Assembly (NCBI RefSeq): GCF_009827545.1
Contig: NZ_WTYS01000001.1
Coordinates: 2,195,772-2,259,771 of the forward strand
From: Pontixanthobacter gangjinensis
Lineage (GTDB): Bacteria; Pseudomonadota; Alphaproteobacteria; Sphingomonadales; Sphingomonadaceae
Reading direction: 5' to 3'
Length of the DNA stretch: 64,000 nucleotides
In this document: positions 1-9,195 of the stretch, piece after piece
How positions within the stretch are numbered: the first letter of the stretch is position 1
Layout of the letters: the number at the start of each line of letters is the position of its first letter
Translations under genes and position numbers: made by a program
Notes under the pieces: model-generated
Databases searched by the model: none
Told to the model about the DNA's origin: nothing
What the model saw: only the letters and a program-made list of their open reading frames with translations

Positions 1-1
1 G

Positions 2-139
2 CGGATTGCCGTCCCAGCATCACTGGCAATTGTCGACAACTATGCAGCCGATGATGCGCTCTCGCTTCTCCGCGCCAGCTACGGAGAGTCAGCTGCCACA
101 CAGGATGCGAATCGCTCGATATCCGACATCGAGTGCTGA
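2..139 (+). CDS. 3' end of an unidentified gene
   Basis: An open frame enters the window at base 2 and stops with TGA at 137-139, giving the last 45 residues of a protein (ending in SISDIEC). The tail is rich in Ala, Ser and Asp and shows no motif I recognise. The frame could be chance, but the other two forward frames close sooner and the gap to the hydrogenase operon (133 bases) is a normal promoter length. It lies in the same direction as the hydrogenase genes. I cannot name its family. Confidence 0.4.
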   Translation, partial: RIAVPASLAIVDNYAADDALSLLRASYGESAATQDANRSISDIEC

Positions 140-240
140 GTCAGCCTAGGCCATAAACGACTGTATCGCTCCAGACTCTGCGCAATACGGACCTATGCGT
201 ATGGGGCGGGATGGATAGGTGCCTAGACTGTCCTGATGGA

Positions 241-254
241 ACACGTGCGCGTGT
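241..254. promoter_or_regulatory. 5-4-5 palindrome upstream of the hydrogenase operon
   Basis: ACACG-TGCG-CGTGT is a perfect inverted repeat with 5-base arms and a 4-base spacer, the same geometry as CRP/FNR-family operators but without the TTGAT/ATCAA consensus. It ends 18 bases before the hydB start codon, just ahead of the ribosome binding site GGAG at 262-265. A bound protein there would more likely repress than activate. A 14-base palindrome can arise by chance, so this is only a candidate. Confidence 0.25.
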
Positions 255-272
255 CGGTCTTGGAGCCATGGC

Positions 273-1418
273 ATGAAAAAAGAGGCGAAGTACGGACCAC
301 CGGCTCTGATCGGCCCCGACGACCTCGAACTTTTAATTCAGGCGCTTGTGCAGAGCGGCCGCCAAGTTATCGGCCCGGTCGTGCGCGACGACGCGATCGT
401 CTACGATAAGATCAGAGGCGTAGACGATCTGCCCGCCGGATGGACCGATCGACAGGCTCCGGGACGCTACACGCTGGAGCATCGCGCGGATGCGGCTTTA
501 TTCGGTTATGCAGTGGGTCCGCATTCATGGAAGCGCTTTCTCCATCCCCCTGTGCAGACTGTCTGGTCGGCTACCCGCGGTGATGCCGGAGAAGCAATAG
601 ACTTTGCTTTCACGCCCGATCCCGCAAGGCCATACGCATTCATTGGCGTGCGTGCCTGCGAACTGCTTGCCATTGAGATTCAGGACAAGGTGCTACGCGA
701 CGGCCCGACCGCCGGCCGCGCCTATGCCGGACGTTGCGACAACGCCTTCATCGTCGCGGTCAACTGCAGCCAGCCCGCCGAGACGTGCTTTTGCGTTTCG
801 ATGGATGCCGGGCCCCGCGCAAAGACGGGCTTCGACCTAGCGCTCACCGAACTTGTCGATGATCACCGGCACGAATTTCTTGTCGAGATCGGAAGCAAGG
901 CCGGTGCCGATCTTATGGCCAAAATACCGCACGAGGTAGCCAATCAAATCGCCCACAAGCAGGCCAATGCACTTTTGGAGCGAACATCAGCTGGCATGAG
1001 CCGTCGGATGGAGACCAAAGGGATTAAGGAGCTGCTCCAGCACAATCCCGAACACCCTCGATGGGACGATGTCGCCAATCGATGCCTGTCCTGCGGAAAT
1101 TGCACGATGGTGTGTCCTACTTGCTTCTGCACCACCACCGAAGATACCAGCGATCTTGCAAATCACACCGCCGAACGCGTGCAGAAATGGGATTCCTGTT
1201 TTTCGCTCGATTTCTCATACATTCACAGCGGCAGCGTGCGAAATTCAACCCGTTCCCGCTATCGCCAATGGCTCACGCACAAACTGGCGCACTGGATCGA
1301 CCAGTTTGGCACTTCAGGATGCGTTGGATGCGGGCGCTGCATGACATGGTGCCCGGTCGGCATCGACCTCACCGAGGAAGTAAACGCCATTCGCGCGGAC
1401 ACTGGCGTGCTCCAATGA
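273..1418 (+). CDS. hydB: Hydrogenase beta subunit (4Fe-4S electron-transfer protein)
   Basis: This 381-residue protein has the N-terminal domain of the HydB/sulfhydrogenase beta and anaerobic sulfite reductase A family. Two four-cysteine clusters sit near the C-terminus: [12 protein letters not shown] around residue 271 and [12 protein letters not shown] around residue 350. In group 3b hydrogenases this subunit passes electrons between the small subunit and the flavin subunit in the cytoplasm. Extra cysteines at mid-protein (ETCFCV) fit the family. The start follows GGAG by 7 bases. It is the first gene of an operon running to 10241, and its stop overlaps the next start by 4 bases (ATGA). 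Function is by family and by context. Confidence 0.88.
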   Translation: MKKEAKYGPPALIGPDDLELLIQALVQSGRQVIGPVVRDDAIVYDKIRGVDDLPAGWTDRQAPGRYTLEHRADAALFGYAVGPHSWKRFLHPPVQTVWSATRGDAGEAIDFAFTPDPARPYAFIGVRACELLAIEIQDKVLRDGPTAGRAYAGRCDNAFIVAVNCSQPAETCFCVSMDAGPRAKTGFDLALTELVDDHRHEFLVEIGSKAGADLMAKIPHEVANQIAHKQANALLERTSAGMSRRMETKGIKELLQHNPEHPRWDDVANRCLSCGNCTMVCPTCFCTTTEDTSDLANHTAERVQKWDSCFSLDFSYIHSGSVRNSTRSRYRQWLTHKLAHWIDQFGTSGCVGCGRCMTWCPVGIDLTEEVNAIRADTGVLQ

Positions 1419-1885
1419 TCGCAGCCGTTAAAACGATGGACCAAATACTCGGGCAGCATCGGTTCTTCGCCGATTTCCCGTCCGACTTCGCCAAGCTGAT
1501 CGGCGGGTGCGCACGCAATATTCATTTCAAGCCCGGTGAATATATGGCACGCGAAGAGGACCCCGCCGACACCTTTTTCATCCTTTCTAAAGGCAAGGTT
1601 GCGCTCGAAGTCGCAGTGCCGGGCAAGAGCCCAGTAGTCATAGCCACACTCGGGGCGCAGGATGTAGTCGGTGTCTCATGGCTGGTGGCACCATATTGCT
1701 GGCTGTTCGACGCTCGTGCAATCGAAGACTTGCGGGCCATCAGCATCGACGCGAAATGCCTCCGCGAAAAATGCGAGGCCGATCATGATCTCGGCTATGA
1801 GATGATGAAGCGCTTCTTGCCGCTTCTGACGCAGCGACTGCATGCGACGCGGATGCAGGTCCTCGATGTGTACGGAAAGTCCTGA
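1415..1885 (+). CDS. Cyclic-nucleotide-binding-fold protein of the hydrogenase operon
   Basis: This 156-residue protein is essentially one Crp-type beta-barrel domain: [20 protein letters not shown] is the typical early barrel and [14 protein letters not shown] the later strand. There is no helix-turn-helix after it, so it is not a DNA-binding regulator. The stretch where Crp proteins have the phosphate-binding GE-x-R-S/T-A cassette reads [19 protein letters not shown], so the usual cNMP contacts appear to be missing. It overlaps hydB by 4 bases, and its TGA shares its final A with the hydG start codon, so it is made with the hydrogenase subunits. It may be a structural or regulatory partner of the enzyme. 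I chose ATG at 1415; a longer upstream frame (to 1061) lies wholly inside hydB. Confidence 0.8.
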   Translation: MIAAVKTMDQILGQHRFFADFPSDFAKLIGGCARNIHFKPGEYMAREEDPADTFFILSKGKVALEVAVPGKSPVVIATLGAQDVVGVSWLVAPYCWLFDARAIEDLRAISIDAKCLREKCEADHDLGYEMMKRFLPLLTQRLHATRMQVLDVYGKS

Positions 1886-2730
1886 TGCAGGCTTCGCAAT
1901 CCACCGAAGAAGACCCTCTTCTGCCGGCACCCTACCGCGTCGTGGAGAGGGTCCGGGAACTGGATGATGTGACGACTTTGCACCTTGAACCGCGAACGGG
2001 GAAGCGCACTTGCGTCAATCCCGGCCAATTCAACATGCTCTACGCTTTCGGCATCGGCGAAGTTGCGATCAGCATCAGCGCTGCAGGGGAAACCGAGCGC
2101 GGGCTTTTCCACACGATTCGCGACGTCGGCAAGGTGAGCCATGCGCTCTCGCACATGAAAGAGGGCGCCGAGGTGGGTCTTCGCGGACCATTCGGTAGCG
2201 GCTGGCCAATCGACGGGGCGGATGGACGCGACATCGTGATCGTAGCAGGTGGCGTTGGCCTTGCGCCGCTGCGCCCAGCCATTGAGGCGGTTCTCGCAAA
2301 GCGTGAGCAATATGGGCGGGTAACGATCCTGCTCGGTTTCCGGTCGCCCAAAGATATTCTGTTCCCCCAGCCTATCCATGACTGGCGCGAGCAACACGAT
2401 GTCGAGCTGCATGTTACCGTTGATCATGCCGATGCGGACTGGCGAGGTCACGTCGGTGTCGTCCCGACCCTGATCCAGCGCACGAATTTTGATGCCAAAA
2501 ACTGCCTCGCATTCGTCTGCGGGCCGGAGATCATGATGCGCTTCAGCGCGCAGGCACTGTTAGGCGAGGGCGTGAGCCCTGCCCGTATCCACCTGTCGAT
2601 GGAGCGCAATATGAAGTGCGCGGTCGGCCATTGCGGTCGCTGTCAGTTCGGCCCACACTTCGTATGCAAGGACGGCCCGGTCTTCCCACTCGAGCGTATT
2701 ACCTCGATCCTCTCGGTGCGGGAGGTCTGA
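1885..2730 (+). CDS. hydG: Hydrogenase gamma subunit, FAD/NAD(P)-binding
   Basis: 281 residues of the ferredoxin-NADP reductase superfamily. [13 protein letters not shown] and the ISISAAG strand form the FAD-binding barrel (residues about 45-80), and [12 protein letters not shown] near residue 120 is the nucleotide-binding glycine loop. A C-terminal cysteine group, [10 protein letters not shown] near residue 245 with a further Cys in FVCKDG, binds a 2Fe-2S cluster, as in dihydroorotate dehydrogenase PyrK and sulfhydrogenase gamma. The role is to exchange electrons between the hydrogenase iron-sulfur chain and NAD(P)H. TGATG coupling to the previous gene and a 4-base gap to hydD place it inside the operon. 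Confidence 0.88.
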   Translation: MQASQSTEEDPLLPAPYRVVERVRELDDVTTLHLEPRTGKRTCVNPGQFNMLYAFGIGEVAISISAAGETERGLFHTIRDVGKVSHALSHMKEGAEVGLRGPFGSGWPIDGADGRDIVIVAGGVGLAPLRPAIEAVLAKREQYGRVTILLGFRSPKDILFPQPIHDWREQHDVELHVTVDHADADWRGHVGVVPTLIQRTNFDAKNCLAFVCGPEIMMRFSAQALLGEGVSPARIHLSMERNMKCAVGHCGRCQFGPHFVCKDGPVFPLERITSILSVREV

Positions 2731-2734
2731 CGCG

Positions 2735-3505
2735 ATGGCAAACTTCCTGCGCCTCGCCGTCTGGAAATTCGCCTCATGCGACGGCTGCCAATTGACGCTG
2801 CTCGATTGCGAGGACGAATTGCTGGCCTTGGCCGAGGCCGTCGATCTCGCCTATTTCCCCGAGGCCTCAAGCAAGATGGCGCAAGGCCCCTACGATCTCT
2901 CGCTGGTCGAAGGATCCATCACCACGGCTCACGATGCCCAGCGGATTCGCGATGTCCGGGCGCAGTCAAAGCATGTCGTTACAATCGGCGCCTGCGCCAC
3001 TTCGGGGGGTATTCAGGCGCTGCGCAACTTCGCCGATGTCGGCGACTTCGTCGCGGCAGTCTATGCAAGACCTGATTATATCGACACGCTGGAAACTTCG
3101 ACGCCAATCTCGGCCCATGTGACCGTCGATTTTGAGCTACAAGGATGTCCGGTCGACAAGCGGCAATTGCTCGAAGTGATCGGCGCCTTTCTTACCAATC
3201 GCAAACCGGTCATTCCAGAATACAGCGTATGTTTCGAATGTAAGCGGCGCGGCAATATCTGCGTGATGGTTAAGGGTGAGCCGTGCTTGGGGCCGGTCAC
3301 TCATGCCGGGTGCGGTGCGATCTGCCCTGCCTATCGCCGCGCTTGCTATGGGTGTTTCGGGCCGATGGAGGCGCCCAACCTTCCCGCATTGAGTGAGGAG
3401 TGGCGCCAAATGGGTGCCGCCAAAGGTCAAATCCGCGATGTCCTGCGAACTTTTTACGGCTGGTCCGATCCGTTCCGCCGGGAGAGCAACGCACATGACA
3501 ACTAG
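2735..3505 (+). CDS. hydD: [NiFe]-hydrogenase small (delta) subunit
   Basis: 256 residues, the length of group 3 small subunits, with no twin-arginine signal, so cytoplasmic. Proximal 4Fe-4S ligands are visible: CDGC at residues 15-18, the Cys of [10 protein letters not shown], and the Cys of [10 protein letters not shown]-terminal block with seven more cysteines ([28 protein letters not shown]) supplies the medial and distal clusters. It accepts electrons from the NiFe site of HydA and hands them to HydB. Its last 11 bases overlap the start of the large-subunit gene. Confidence 0.92.
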   Translation: MANFLRLAVWKFASCDGCQLTLLDCEDELLALAEAVDLAYFPEASSKMAQGPYDLSLVEGSITTAHDAQRIRDVRAQSKHVVTIGACATSGGIQALRNFADVGDFVAAVYARPDYIDTLETSTPISAHVTVDFELQGCPVDKRQLLEVIGAFLTNRKPVIPEYSVCFECKRRGNICVMVKGEPCLGPVTHAGCGAICPAYRRACYGCFGPMEAPNLPALSEEWRQMGAAKGQIRDVLRTFYGWSDPFRRESNAHDN

Positions 3506-4784
3506 GACGATTAAGGTGGACTATCTCGCCCGTGTCGAGGGCGAAGGCGCGCTCGACCTGCATATCGAGAACGGCGAGGTCACGGCCGCAAACCTCAGGA
3601 TATTCGAGCCACCTCGCTTCTTCGAAGCGTTCCTGCGCGGACGCAGCTACACCGAACTACCTGATATCGTTGCGCGCATTTGCGGCATTTGTCCTATCGC
3701 CTACCAGCTCGGTGCCATCCAAGCGGTCGAGGATGCGTTCGAGGTGACAGTCGATCCACAGGTTAGCGCACTGCGGAGACTGATCTATTGCGGGGAATGG
3801 ATCCAGAGCCACGCGCTGCATGTCGTCATGCTCCACGCGCCCGATTTCCTCGGCTATCCCGACGCGATCCAGATGGCCGAGCAGCATCGTGAAGCCGTGC
3901 GCCGCGGTCTCGCGCTCAAGCAAGCCGGCAATGCTTTGATGTGTCTGCTCGGCGGGCGAGAAATCCACCCAGTCAGCCTGAGGGCTGGCGGCTTCCATCG
4001 CGTGCCGACCAAACGCGAGCTTGAGGTGCTGTGTGATGAGATGAAGCAGGCCCGCGACCTTGCCAAGGAACTCGTGATTTGGGTGTCCTCCTTTCCATTC
4101 CCTGCATTCGAACGCGACTACGAGTTCGTGGCACTTCGGCACGACCAAGATTATCCCATTACTGCAGGGCGGATCGTTTCGAGCGAGGGAATCGACATTG
4201 CCATTGGGGATTACGAGCATGAATTCGAGGAGCGGCAGGTTCCGCACTCGACCGCGCTGCAATCCAGTGTGAAACGTCGCGGCGCTTATCTCGTCGGCCC
4301 AATGGCGCGTTACGCGATTAATCATGATCGCCTTCCTCAGTCGGTACAGGAATTGGCAGACTCAGCCGGCATCGGCCCTATCTGCCGCAACCCGTTTCAG
4401 AGCATCGTGATCAGAGCGCTCGAAATTCTTCATGCATGCGACGAGGCAGTGCGGCTGATTGCTGCATATGAGGAACCCTCCCGGCCCTTCGCTCCGGTTG
4501 AACCGCGCGCCGCGGTGGGTTTCGGTTGCACCGAAGCTCCGCGCGGGATTTGCTGGCACCGCTATGAATTCGCTGAGGACGGAACCATCCGCAATGCCCG
4601 TATCGTTCCGCCAACCTCGCAGAACCAAAGCAGCGTAGAAGCAGATCTGAAAGCGGTTGCCGCTCTGCTCGTCGACAAAGCTGACAACGCCATTCGCACT
4701 CGCTGCGAGATGACCATCCGCAATTACGACCCGTGCATCTCCTGCGCGGCGCATTTCCTTAAGCTCACGGTGCACCGGCCATGA
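3495..4784 (+). CDS. hydA: [NiFe]-hydrogenase large (alpha) subunit, group 3b type
   Basis: 429 residues from ATG at 3495. An earlier in-frame start at 3393 would lie inside hydD and is rejected. The N-terminal motif RICGICP (Cys63, Cys66) and the C-terminal DPCISCAAH (Cys414, Cys417, His420) give the four Ni/Fe ligands. The residues after His420 (FLKLTVHRP) form the nine-residue tail removed by the maturation protease after nickel insertion. The [12 protein letters not shown] opening and the partner subunits point to group 3b, the soluble bidirectional NADP-linked class, rather than a membrane uptake enzyme. Subgroup assignment would need a tree. The 3' end overlaps the protease gene by 4 bases. 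Confidence 0.92.
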   Translation: MTTRTIKVDYLARVEGEGALDLHIENGEVTAANLRIFEPPRFFEAFLRGRSYTELPDIVARICGICPIAYQLGAIQAVEDAFEVTVDPQVSALRRLIYCGEWIQSHALHVVMLHAPDFLGYPDAIQMAEQHREAVRRGLALKQAGNALMCLLGGREIHPVSLRAGGFHRVPTKRELEVLCDEMKQARDLAKELVIWVSSFPFPAFERDYEFVALRHDQDYPITAGRIVSSEGIDIAIGDYEHEFEERQVPHSTALQSSVKRRGAYLVGPMARYAINHDRLPQSVQELADSAGIGPICRNPFQSIVIRALEILHACDEAVRLIAAYEEPSRPFAPVEPRAAVGFGCTEAPRGICWHRYEFAEDGTIRNARIVPPTSQNQSSVEADLKAVAALLVDKADNAIRTRCEMTIRNYDPCISCAAHFLKLTVHRP

Positions 4785-5266
4785 ACGCGCCTCATTCGTT
4801 GCTGGTGCTGGCGATCGGCAATCCGGATCGAGGAGACGATGCCGCCGCTTGGGAAGTAGCTACAACGCTGGATGGGCTGCTGCCCGAAAGCACAGCACTC
4901 TTGCGGTCGAGCGGCGATTTTCTGTCGATGCTCGATCAGTGGCAGCAATTCGATGCCATGATCTGTATCGATGCCGCAGCGCCGCAGGGCAACCCGGGCA
5001 AAATTTCGCGCTTCGACATTGCAGCGGGTCCGCTGCCGACGAGCCTGGACGCCCTATCGAGCCACGCCTTCGGTCTTGGGCAATCAATAGCGCTGGCCAA
5101 GCGGCTGGGCTTCGCGCCCGCCCGGATTGTTGTTTACGCAATCGAGGGAGAGAATTTCGCAGTCGGCGAGCCTCTGTCTCAAGGCGTCGCAGCCGCTGTG
5201 ATGCCCGCTAGCAAGGCAATCCTGTCGGAGGCAAAACGCTTATCGGAAGGGAAACTAGATGCATGA
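4781..5266 (+). CDS. Hydrogenase maturation endopeptidase
   Basis: 161 residues of the HycI/HyaD/HoxW family, which cuts the C-terminal tail of the large subunit once nickel is in place. IGNPDRGDDAA at the N-terminus contains the conserved Gly-Asn and the first nickel-sensing acidic residue, and SSHAFGLG in the middle supplies the conserved His. It directly follows and overlaps its likely substrate gene hydA, and overlaps hypA by 8 bases. The product is cytoplasmic. I leave the symbol blank because the subfamily cannot be fixed by eye. Confidence 0.85.
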   Translation: MNAPHSLLVLAIGNPDRGDDAAAWEVATTLDGLLPESTALLRSSGDFLSMLDQWQQFDAMICIDAAAPQGNPGKISRFDIAAGPLPTSLDALSSHAFGLGQSIALAKRLGFAPARIVVYAIEGENFAVGEPLSQGVAAAVMPASKAILSEAKRLSEGKLDA

Positions 5267-5537
5267 AACTGGAATCGTGAGAGGTCTCGTCCGCCATCTT
5301 GATGCGCTCGCGCAGGATGCTGGCGCGATTGCGATTGATCGGGTGCATGTATCGCTTGGGGCGCTCAGCCAGTTCTCACCGGCGCATTTTCGCGAGCACT
5401 TCGAGGAAGAAATCGAAGGCACGATAGCGCAAGGAGCACAGCTCGAGATCGAGGAAGCGAGCGACCCGGCAGACCCCGATGCGCTGCATGTGGTCATCCG
5501 CAGTGTCGACCTCGATATCCCGGACGATGCGAGCTGA
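5259..5537 (+). CDS. hypA: HypA-like nickel chaperone lacking the zinc finger
   Basis: A 92-residue protein that follows HypA at both ends. It starts MHETGIV, keeping the nickel-binding His2-Glu3, and the first strand and helix are typical. GTIAQGAQLEIEE matches the strand before the usual zinc domain, and the end (VVIRSVDLDI) matches the final strand of HypA. The segment between, which normally holds two CxxC pairs over about 30 residues, is replaced by a short SDPADPDALH linker, and the protein has no cysteine at all. HypA is usually 110-120 residues. The clean in-frame loss inside an intact operon suggests a working variant rather than decay. No hypB follows; the next gene is hypF. Confidence 0.8.
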   Translation: MHETGIVRGLVRHLDALAQDAGAIAIDRVHVSLGALSQFSPAHFREHFEEEIEGTIAQGAQLEIEEASDPADPDALHVVIRSVDLDIPDDAS

Positions 5538-5543
5538 CCCCAG

Positions 5544-7862
5544 ATGCTTCATCACCCTCGCCCCGACATACTTTCACCAATTTCCCGGCTTGCGCTGACC
5601 ATCAGCGGCTGCGTTCAGGGTGTGGGATTCCGACCTTTCGTCTATCGATTGGCCAATGATGAAGGGCTTGCCGGATGGGTGCGCAACACGCTTGGCGGTG
5701 TAGCGATCGAAGTCGAAGGCGAATACCGCGCAATTGAACGCTTTGTCGCCCGCCTCAACGCCGAGGCGATCGCACCCGCAGTCATCGAGACGGTCGCGAC
5801 CCGGGAGCTCGATCCACGGGGTGCAGCAGGCTTTCACTGCCTGGCTTCGGTAGCCGGAGACGAAGCTTGCGGACCGATCCTGCCGGACCTTGTAGTTTGC
5901 GATGCCTGCCAGGCCGAGATCTGTGACTCTGGCAATCGCCGGTATCGCTATCCCTTCACCAGCTGCATGCATTGCGGCCCGCGATACAGCATCATTGAGG
6001 GACTGCCGTACGATCGCGAGCGGACAGTAATGCGGCATTTCCCCATGTGTTCGACCTGCGCAAGTGAATACAGCGACCCAGACTCCCGCCGGTTTCATGC
6101 GGAGACCAACGCCTGCCCAAAATGCGGACCGCAGCTAGCACTTCTCGACATGGAAGGGTCTATCACGGACTCGCCTAGTGAAGCATTCGACAAGGCCGTT
6201 ACCGCCATCCGGCAGGGCAGCATTGTCGCCATTAAAGGGCTCGGCGGCTTTCAATTGCTGGTTGATGCCCGTTGTGTCGAGGCGGTTGCGACGCTTCGCG
6301 CCCGCAAGCGCCGGCCGGCCAAGCCATTCGCGGTGATGGTGTCGGCGTTGGAGCATGTTCGGGAGATTGCAGAGGTAACGCGGGCCGAGGAGGCATTGCT
6401 TCGCTCGGCGGTCGGACCGATCGTCCTGATTAAGCGGCTGCGCCATGGGCAGGTCGACCTCGCTGAGAATATCGCACCCGAAAACCCTCTGATAGGGGTA
6501 ATGCTGCCGACCACCCCACTCCACCATATATTGTTGCAGGCCCTTGGCTTTCCGATTGTCTGCACCAGCGGCAACGGGACCTCAGAACCTCTTGCAGCGG
6601 ACGATGAAGAAGCGCTTGCCCGCCTTTCCGGTATCGCCGATCTGATCCTGACCCATGACCGCCCGATCCTGAATCGAGTGGACGATTCGATCGTGCGCGT
6701 GATCGATGGTGGGAATGCGATCCTGCGTTGCGCGCGCGGCCATGCACCAGTGGTGCTAAAAGGTAACGTAAAGAACCTACCGGTCGTAGCCTTGGGCGGT
6801 CACCTCAAGAACAGTCTGGCGCTTGGAGTTGGCGAAAAGATTGTTCTTGGGCCGCACATTGGCGACCTCGATAGCGCGGAAACACGTATTCTGTTTGATT
6901 GCTCTGTGGAACGGTTCGGAAACCTGCACGGCGTAAAGCCTTGCCGCATCGCCTATGACGGTCATTCAGGATACTACTCGACTGCGTTTGCCGAGGCCGC
7001 AGGCGGGCCCGCGCAGAAAGTCCAGCACCATCTGGCGCACGTCCTTGCTGCGATGGCCGAGCATGGGCTCACGGGTCCCGTCCTCGGGATGGCCTGGGAC
7101 GGTAGCGGCGATGGCGGCGATGGGACCATTTGGGGGGGCGAATTCCTGCTTGTCGACGACAGCCGATGGCGCCGCATCGCACACATTCGCAATTTCCCGC
7201 TGCCCGGAGGGGACAGCGCGATACGCGAGCCGCGACGCGCCGCCATAGGCGCGCTGTCACAATGTTATGGTGATGCGCTCTGGAAACGTGAAGACATTCC
7301 GGCGGTCGCGTCCTTCTCACATTCCGAGCGCGCCATCCTGCGAACTGCAATGACACGCAAGATCAATGCACCGCTGACCTCAAGCATGGGTCGGCTGTTT
7401 GATATCGTCGCTTCGGTTCTCGGCTTGCGCCAAATAGTCAGCTTCGAGGGAGAGGCGGCGTTAGCGGTTGAGTTCGCGGCTGGTTGCTTGCGCAACCCTA
7501 CTGCATTACCGGCGCCCATCTTGAGCCAAATGAACGGGTCCGAACAGATAGACTGGCGACCGATGCTGGAAACTCTCTGCGAGTCCGCGCTGCAGGGTGT
7601 CAGCACCGATGAACTTGCTGGAGGTTTTCACGTCTGGCTGAGTAAGGCAGCGTGTCTCGTCGCGCGGCGAGCCGGCATCAGCAAAGTTGTTTTGACCGGC
7701 GGATGCTTTCAGAACGCACTGCTTTGCGGGTTGGTCGCCAAGGACCTACGCGAAGCTGGCTTCGAGCCCTTCATGCACCGCAAAATCCCGTGCAACGACG
7801 GAGGGCTTGCTGTCGGCCAAGCCGCTTTCGCCGCATCTCCCCTGACGCAGGAGGAAGGCTGA
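5544..7862 (+). CDS. hypF: Carbamoyltransferase HypF
   Basis: 772 residues, normal for HypF, which makes the thiocyanate used for the cyanide ligands of the NiFe site from carbamoyl phosphate and ATP. Domains in order: acylphosphatase (SGCVQGVGFRPFVYRLA, residues about 14-100), two zinc fingers (CDACQAEIC and CMHCGPRYS, then CSTCASEY and CPKCGPQ, about 115-195), a YrdC-like domain (about 205-390), and a Kae1-like C-terminal domain with GMAWDGSGDGGDG and the conserved GGCFQNALL. The ATG lies 6 bases after hypA, and the stop overlaps hypC. Confidence 0.95.
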   Translation: MLHHPRPDILSPISRLALTISGCVQGVGFRPFVYRLANDEGLAGWVRNTLGGVAIEVEGEYRAIERFVARLNAEAIAPAVIETVATRELDPRGAAGFHCLASVAGDEACGPILPDLVVCDACQAEICDSGNRRYRYPFTSCMHCGPRYSIIEGLPYDRERTVMRHFPMCSTCASEYSDPDSRRFHAETNACPKCGPQLALLDMEGSITDSPSEAFDKAVTAIRQGSIVAIKGLGGFQLLVDARCVEAVATLRARKRRPAKPFAVMVSALEHVREIAEVTRAEEALLRSAVGPIVLIKRLRHGQVDLAENIAPENPLIGVMLPTTPLHHILLQALGFPIVCTSGNGTSEPLAADDEEALARLSGIADLILTHDRPILNRVDDSIVRVIDGGNAILRCARGHAPVVLKGNVKNLPVVALGGHLKNSLALGVGEKIVLGPHIGDLDSAETRILFDCSVERFGNLHGVKPCRIAYDGHSGYYSTAFAEAAGGPAQKVQHHLAHVLAAMAEHGLTGPVLGMAWDGSGDGGDGTIWGGEFLLVDDSRWRRIAHIRNFPLPGGDSAIREPRRAAIGALSQCYGDALWKREDIPAVASFSHSERAILRTAMTRKINAPLTSSMGRLFDIVASVLGLRQIVSFEGEAALAVEFAAGCLRNPTALPAPILSQMNGSEQIDWRPMLETLCESALQGVSTDELAGGFHVWLSKAACLVARRAGISKVVLTGGCFQNALLCGLVAKDLREAGFEPFMHRKIPCNDGGLAVGQAAFAASPLTQEEG

Positions 7863-8101
7863 TGTGCCTCGCAATCCCCGGTGAAGTCTTAACTGTCAGC
7901 GGTGGCGATCCGTTGACGCGCGAGGGGAGCGTGGCCTTCGCTGGCGTGACGAAGCGCATTTCGCTTGCCTTGGTACCGGACGCGACCATCGGCGATTTCG
8001 TCATCGTCCATGCCGGGTTTGCGATTGCCAGACTCGACCTGGAAGAAGCGGCGCGCACGCTGGCCATGCTCGAAGCGATGCCGCCGGAGACTGGTTCGTG
8101 A
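7862..8101 (+). CDS. hypC: Hydrogenase assembly chaperone HypC
   Basis: A 79-residue protein starting MCLAIPGEV, where Cys2 is the essential residue that carries the Fe(CN)2CO unit with HypD and binds the precursor large subunit. The start chosen is the ATG sharing TGATG with the hypF stop. A longer frame beginning at 7652 only reads through hypF and would bury Cys2. Its stop overlaps the GTG start of hypD. Confidence 0.93.
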   Translation: MCLAIPGEVLTVSGGDPLTREGSVAFAGVTKRISLALVPDATIGDFVIVHAGFAIARLDLEEAARTLAMLEAMPPETGS

Positions 8102-9195
8102 GGTTCGTCGACGAATTCCGCGATCCCGATGGCGCGCGCAGCGTGGCGGAGGCAATCGCTGCGACTGTCACCCGTCCTTGGACGATTATGGAGATATGTG
8201 GCGGGCAGACACATGCGATCGTTCGCTACGGAATTGATCACATGCTCCCCGACACGATTTCACTGCTTCATGGGCCCGGATGCCCAGTCTGTGTCACTCC
8301 CGCTGGAATTATCGACGCCGCCTGCACCCTTGCGTCGCAACCGGAAGTGATCCTCTGCTCGTTCGGCGACATGCTGCGCGTCCCGGGGCATGAACAGAGT
8401 CTGCTAACAGCGCGCACCGGCGGAGCCGATGTGCGTATGGTCTATTCACCGCTCGACGCAGTGACGCTGGCTCGCGAGAACCCCACGCGCGAGATCGTGT
8501 TTCTCGCTATCGGCTTCGAGACGACCGCGCCCACCTCCGCGATGGCTGTCCTCCACGCCGAGCGGGATGGCCTCACCAATTTCTCGCTTCTTTCGAGCCA
8601 TGTCTTGGTGCCGCCGGCAATGCGGCAATTGCTCGCTGATCCGACCAATAAGGTCCAAGGATTTCTCGCCGCAGGCCATGTGTGCGCCGTGTCCGGATAT
8701 CGCGATTATCACGCGATCCCCCAGCGTTTCGGTATCCCGATTGTAGTAACGGGCTTTGAACCGCTGGATATTCTTCAGGGCATCCTGCTCTGCGTGCGGC
8801 AGCTGGAGGAAAATCGCGCCGACGTAGAAAACCAGTACCGGCGAGCCGTCCGCCATACCGGGAACCGGTACGCACAGGCGGCGGTGGAACAGGTATTTAA
8901 GGTACAGGGGCAAGCATGGCGCGGCATTGGTTGGATCGAAGACAGCGGCCTCGCCTTGCGATCCCGCTTCGCCCTGTTTGATGCGCTCAATCGTTTTACC
9001 GAGGTCCACGTATCACCCGAGCGTGAGACTGCTTGCATCAGCGGCGAAGTCCTGAGGGGTGTTTGCAAGCCTGATGACTGTCCGATGTTCGGCAATCTTT
9101 GCACGCTCGAGCACCCGCTGGGGGCCACCATGGTATCCTCCGAAGGCGCGTGCGCGGCTTATTATCGCTATCGCAGGGTATCGGGGGCCGCATGA
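8098..9195 (+). CDS. hypD: Hydrogenase iron-site assembly protein HypD
   Basis: 365 residues from a GTG start within GTGA, overlapping hypC by 4 bases. The CGGQTHAIVRYG motif near residue 38 and GPGCPVCVTP near residue 60 carry the conserved cysteines that hold the Fe(CN)2CO unit. IGFETTAPT and the C-terminal cysteine set (GVCKPDDCPMFGNLC) that binds the 4Fe-4S cluster are also present. It works as a complex with HypC and receives cyanide from HypE. Full length and no visible lesion. Confidence 0.95.
   Translation: MRFVDEFRDPDGARSVAEAIAATVTRPWTIMEICGGQTHAIVRYGIDHMLPDTISLLHGPGCPVCVTPAGIIDAACTLASQPEVILCSFGDMLRVPGHEQSLLTARTGGADVRMVYSPLDAVTLARENPTREIVFLAIGFETTAPTSAMAVLHAERDGLTNFSLLSSHVLVPPAMRQLLADPTNKVQGFLAAGHVCAVSGYRDYHAIPQRFGIPIVVTGFEPLDILQGILLCVRQLEENRADVENQYRRAVRHTGNRYAQAAVEQVFKVQGQAWRGIGWIEDSGLALRSRFALFDALNRFTEVHVSPERETACISGEVLRGVCKPDDCPMFGNLCTLEHPLGATMVSSEGACAAYYRYRRVSGAA

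Noticed and set aside
1061-1414. Upstream extension of the Crp-fold gene
   Set aside because: It lies entirely in hydB in another frame; ATG 1415 gives standard 4-base coupling and a clean domain start.
3393-3494. Earlier start for the hydrogenase large subunit
   Set aside because: It would overlap hydD by more than 100 bases and add residues not found in the family; [18 protein letters not shown] is the usual beginning.
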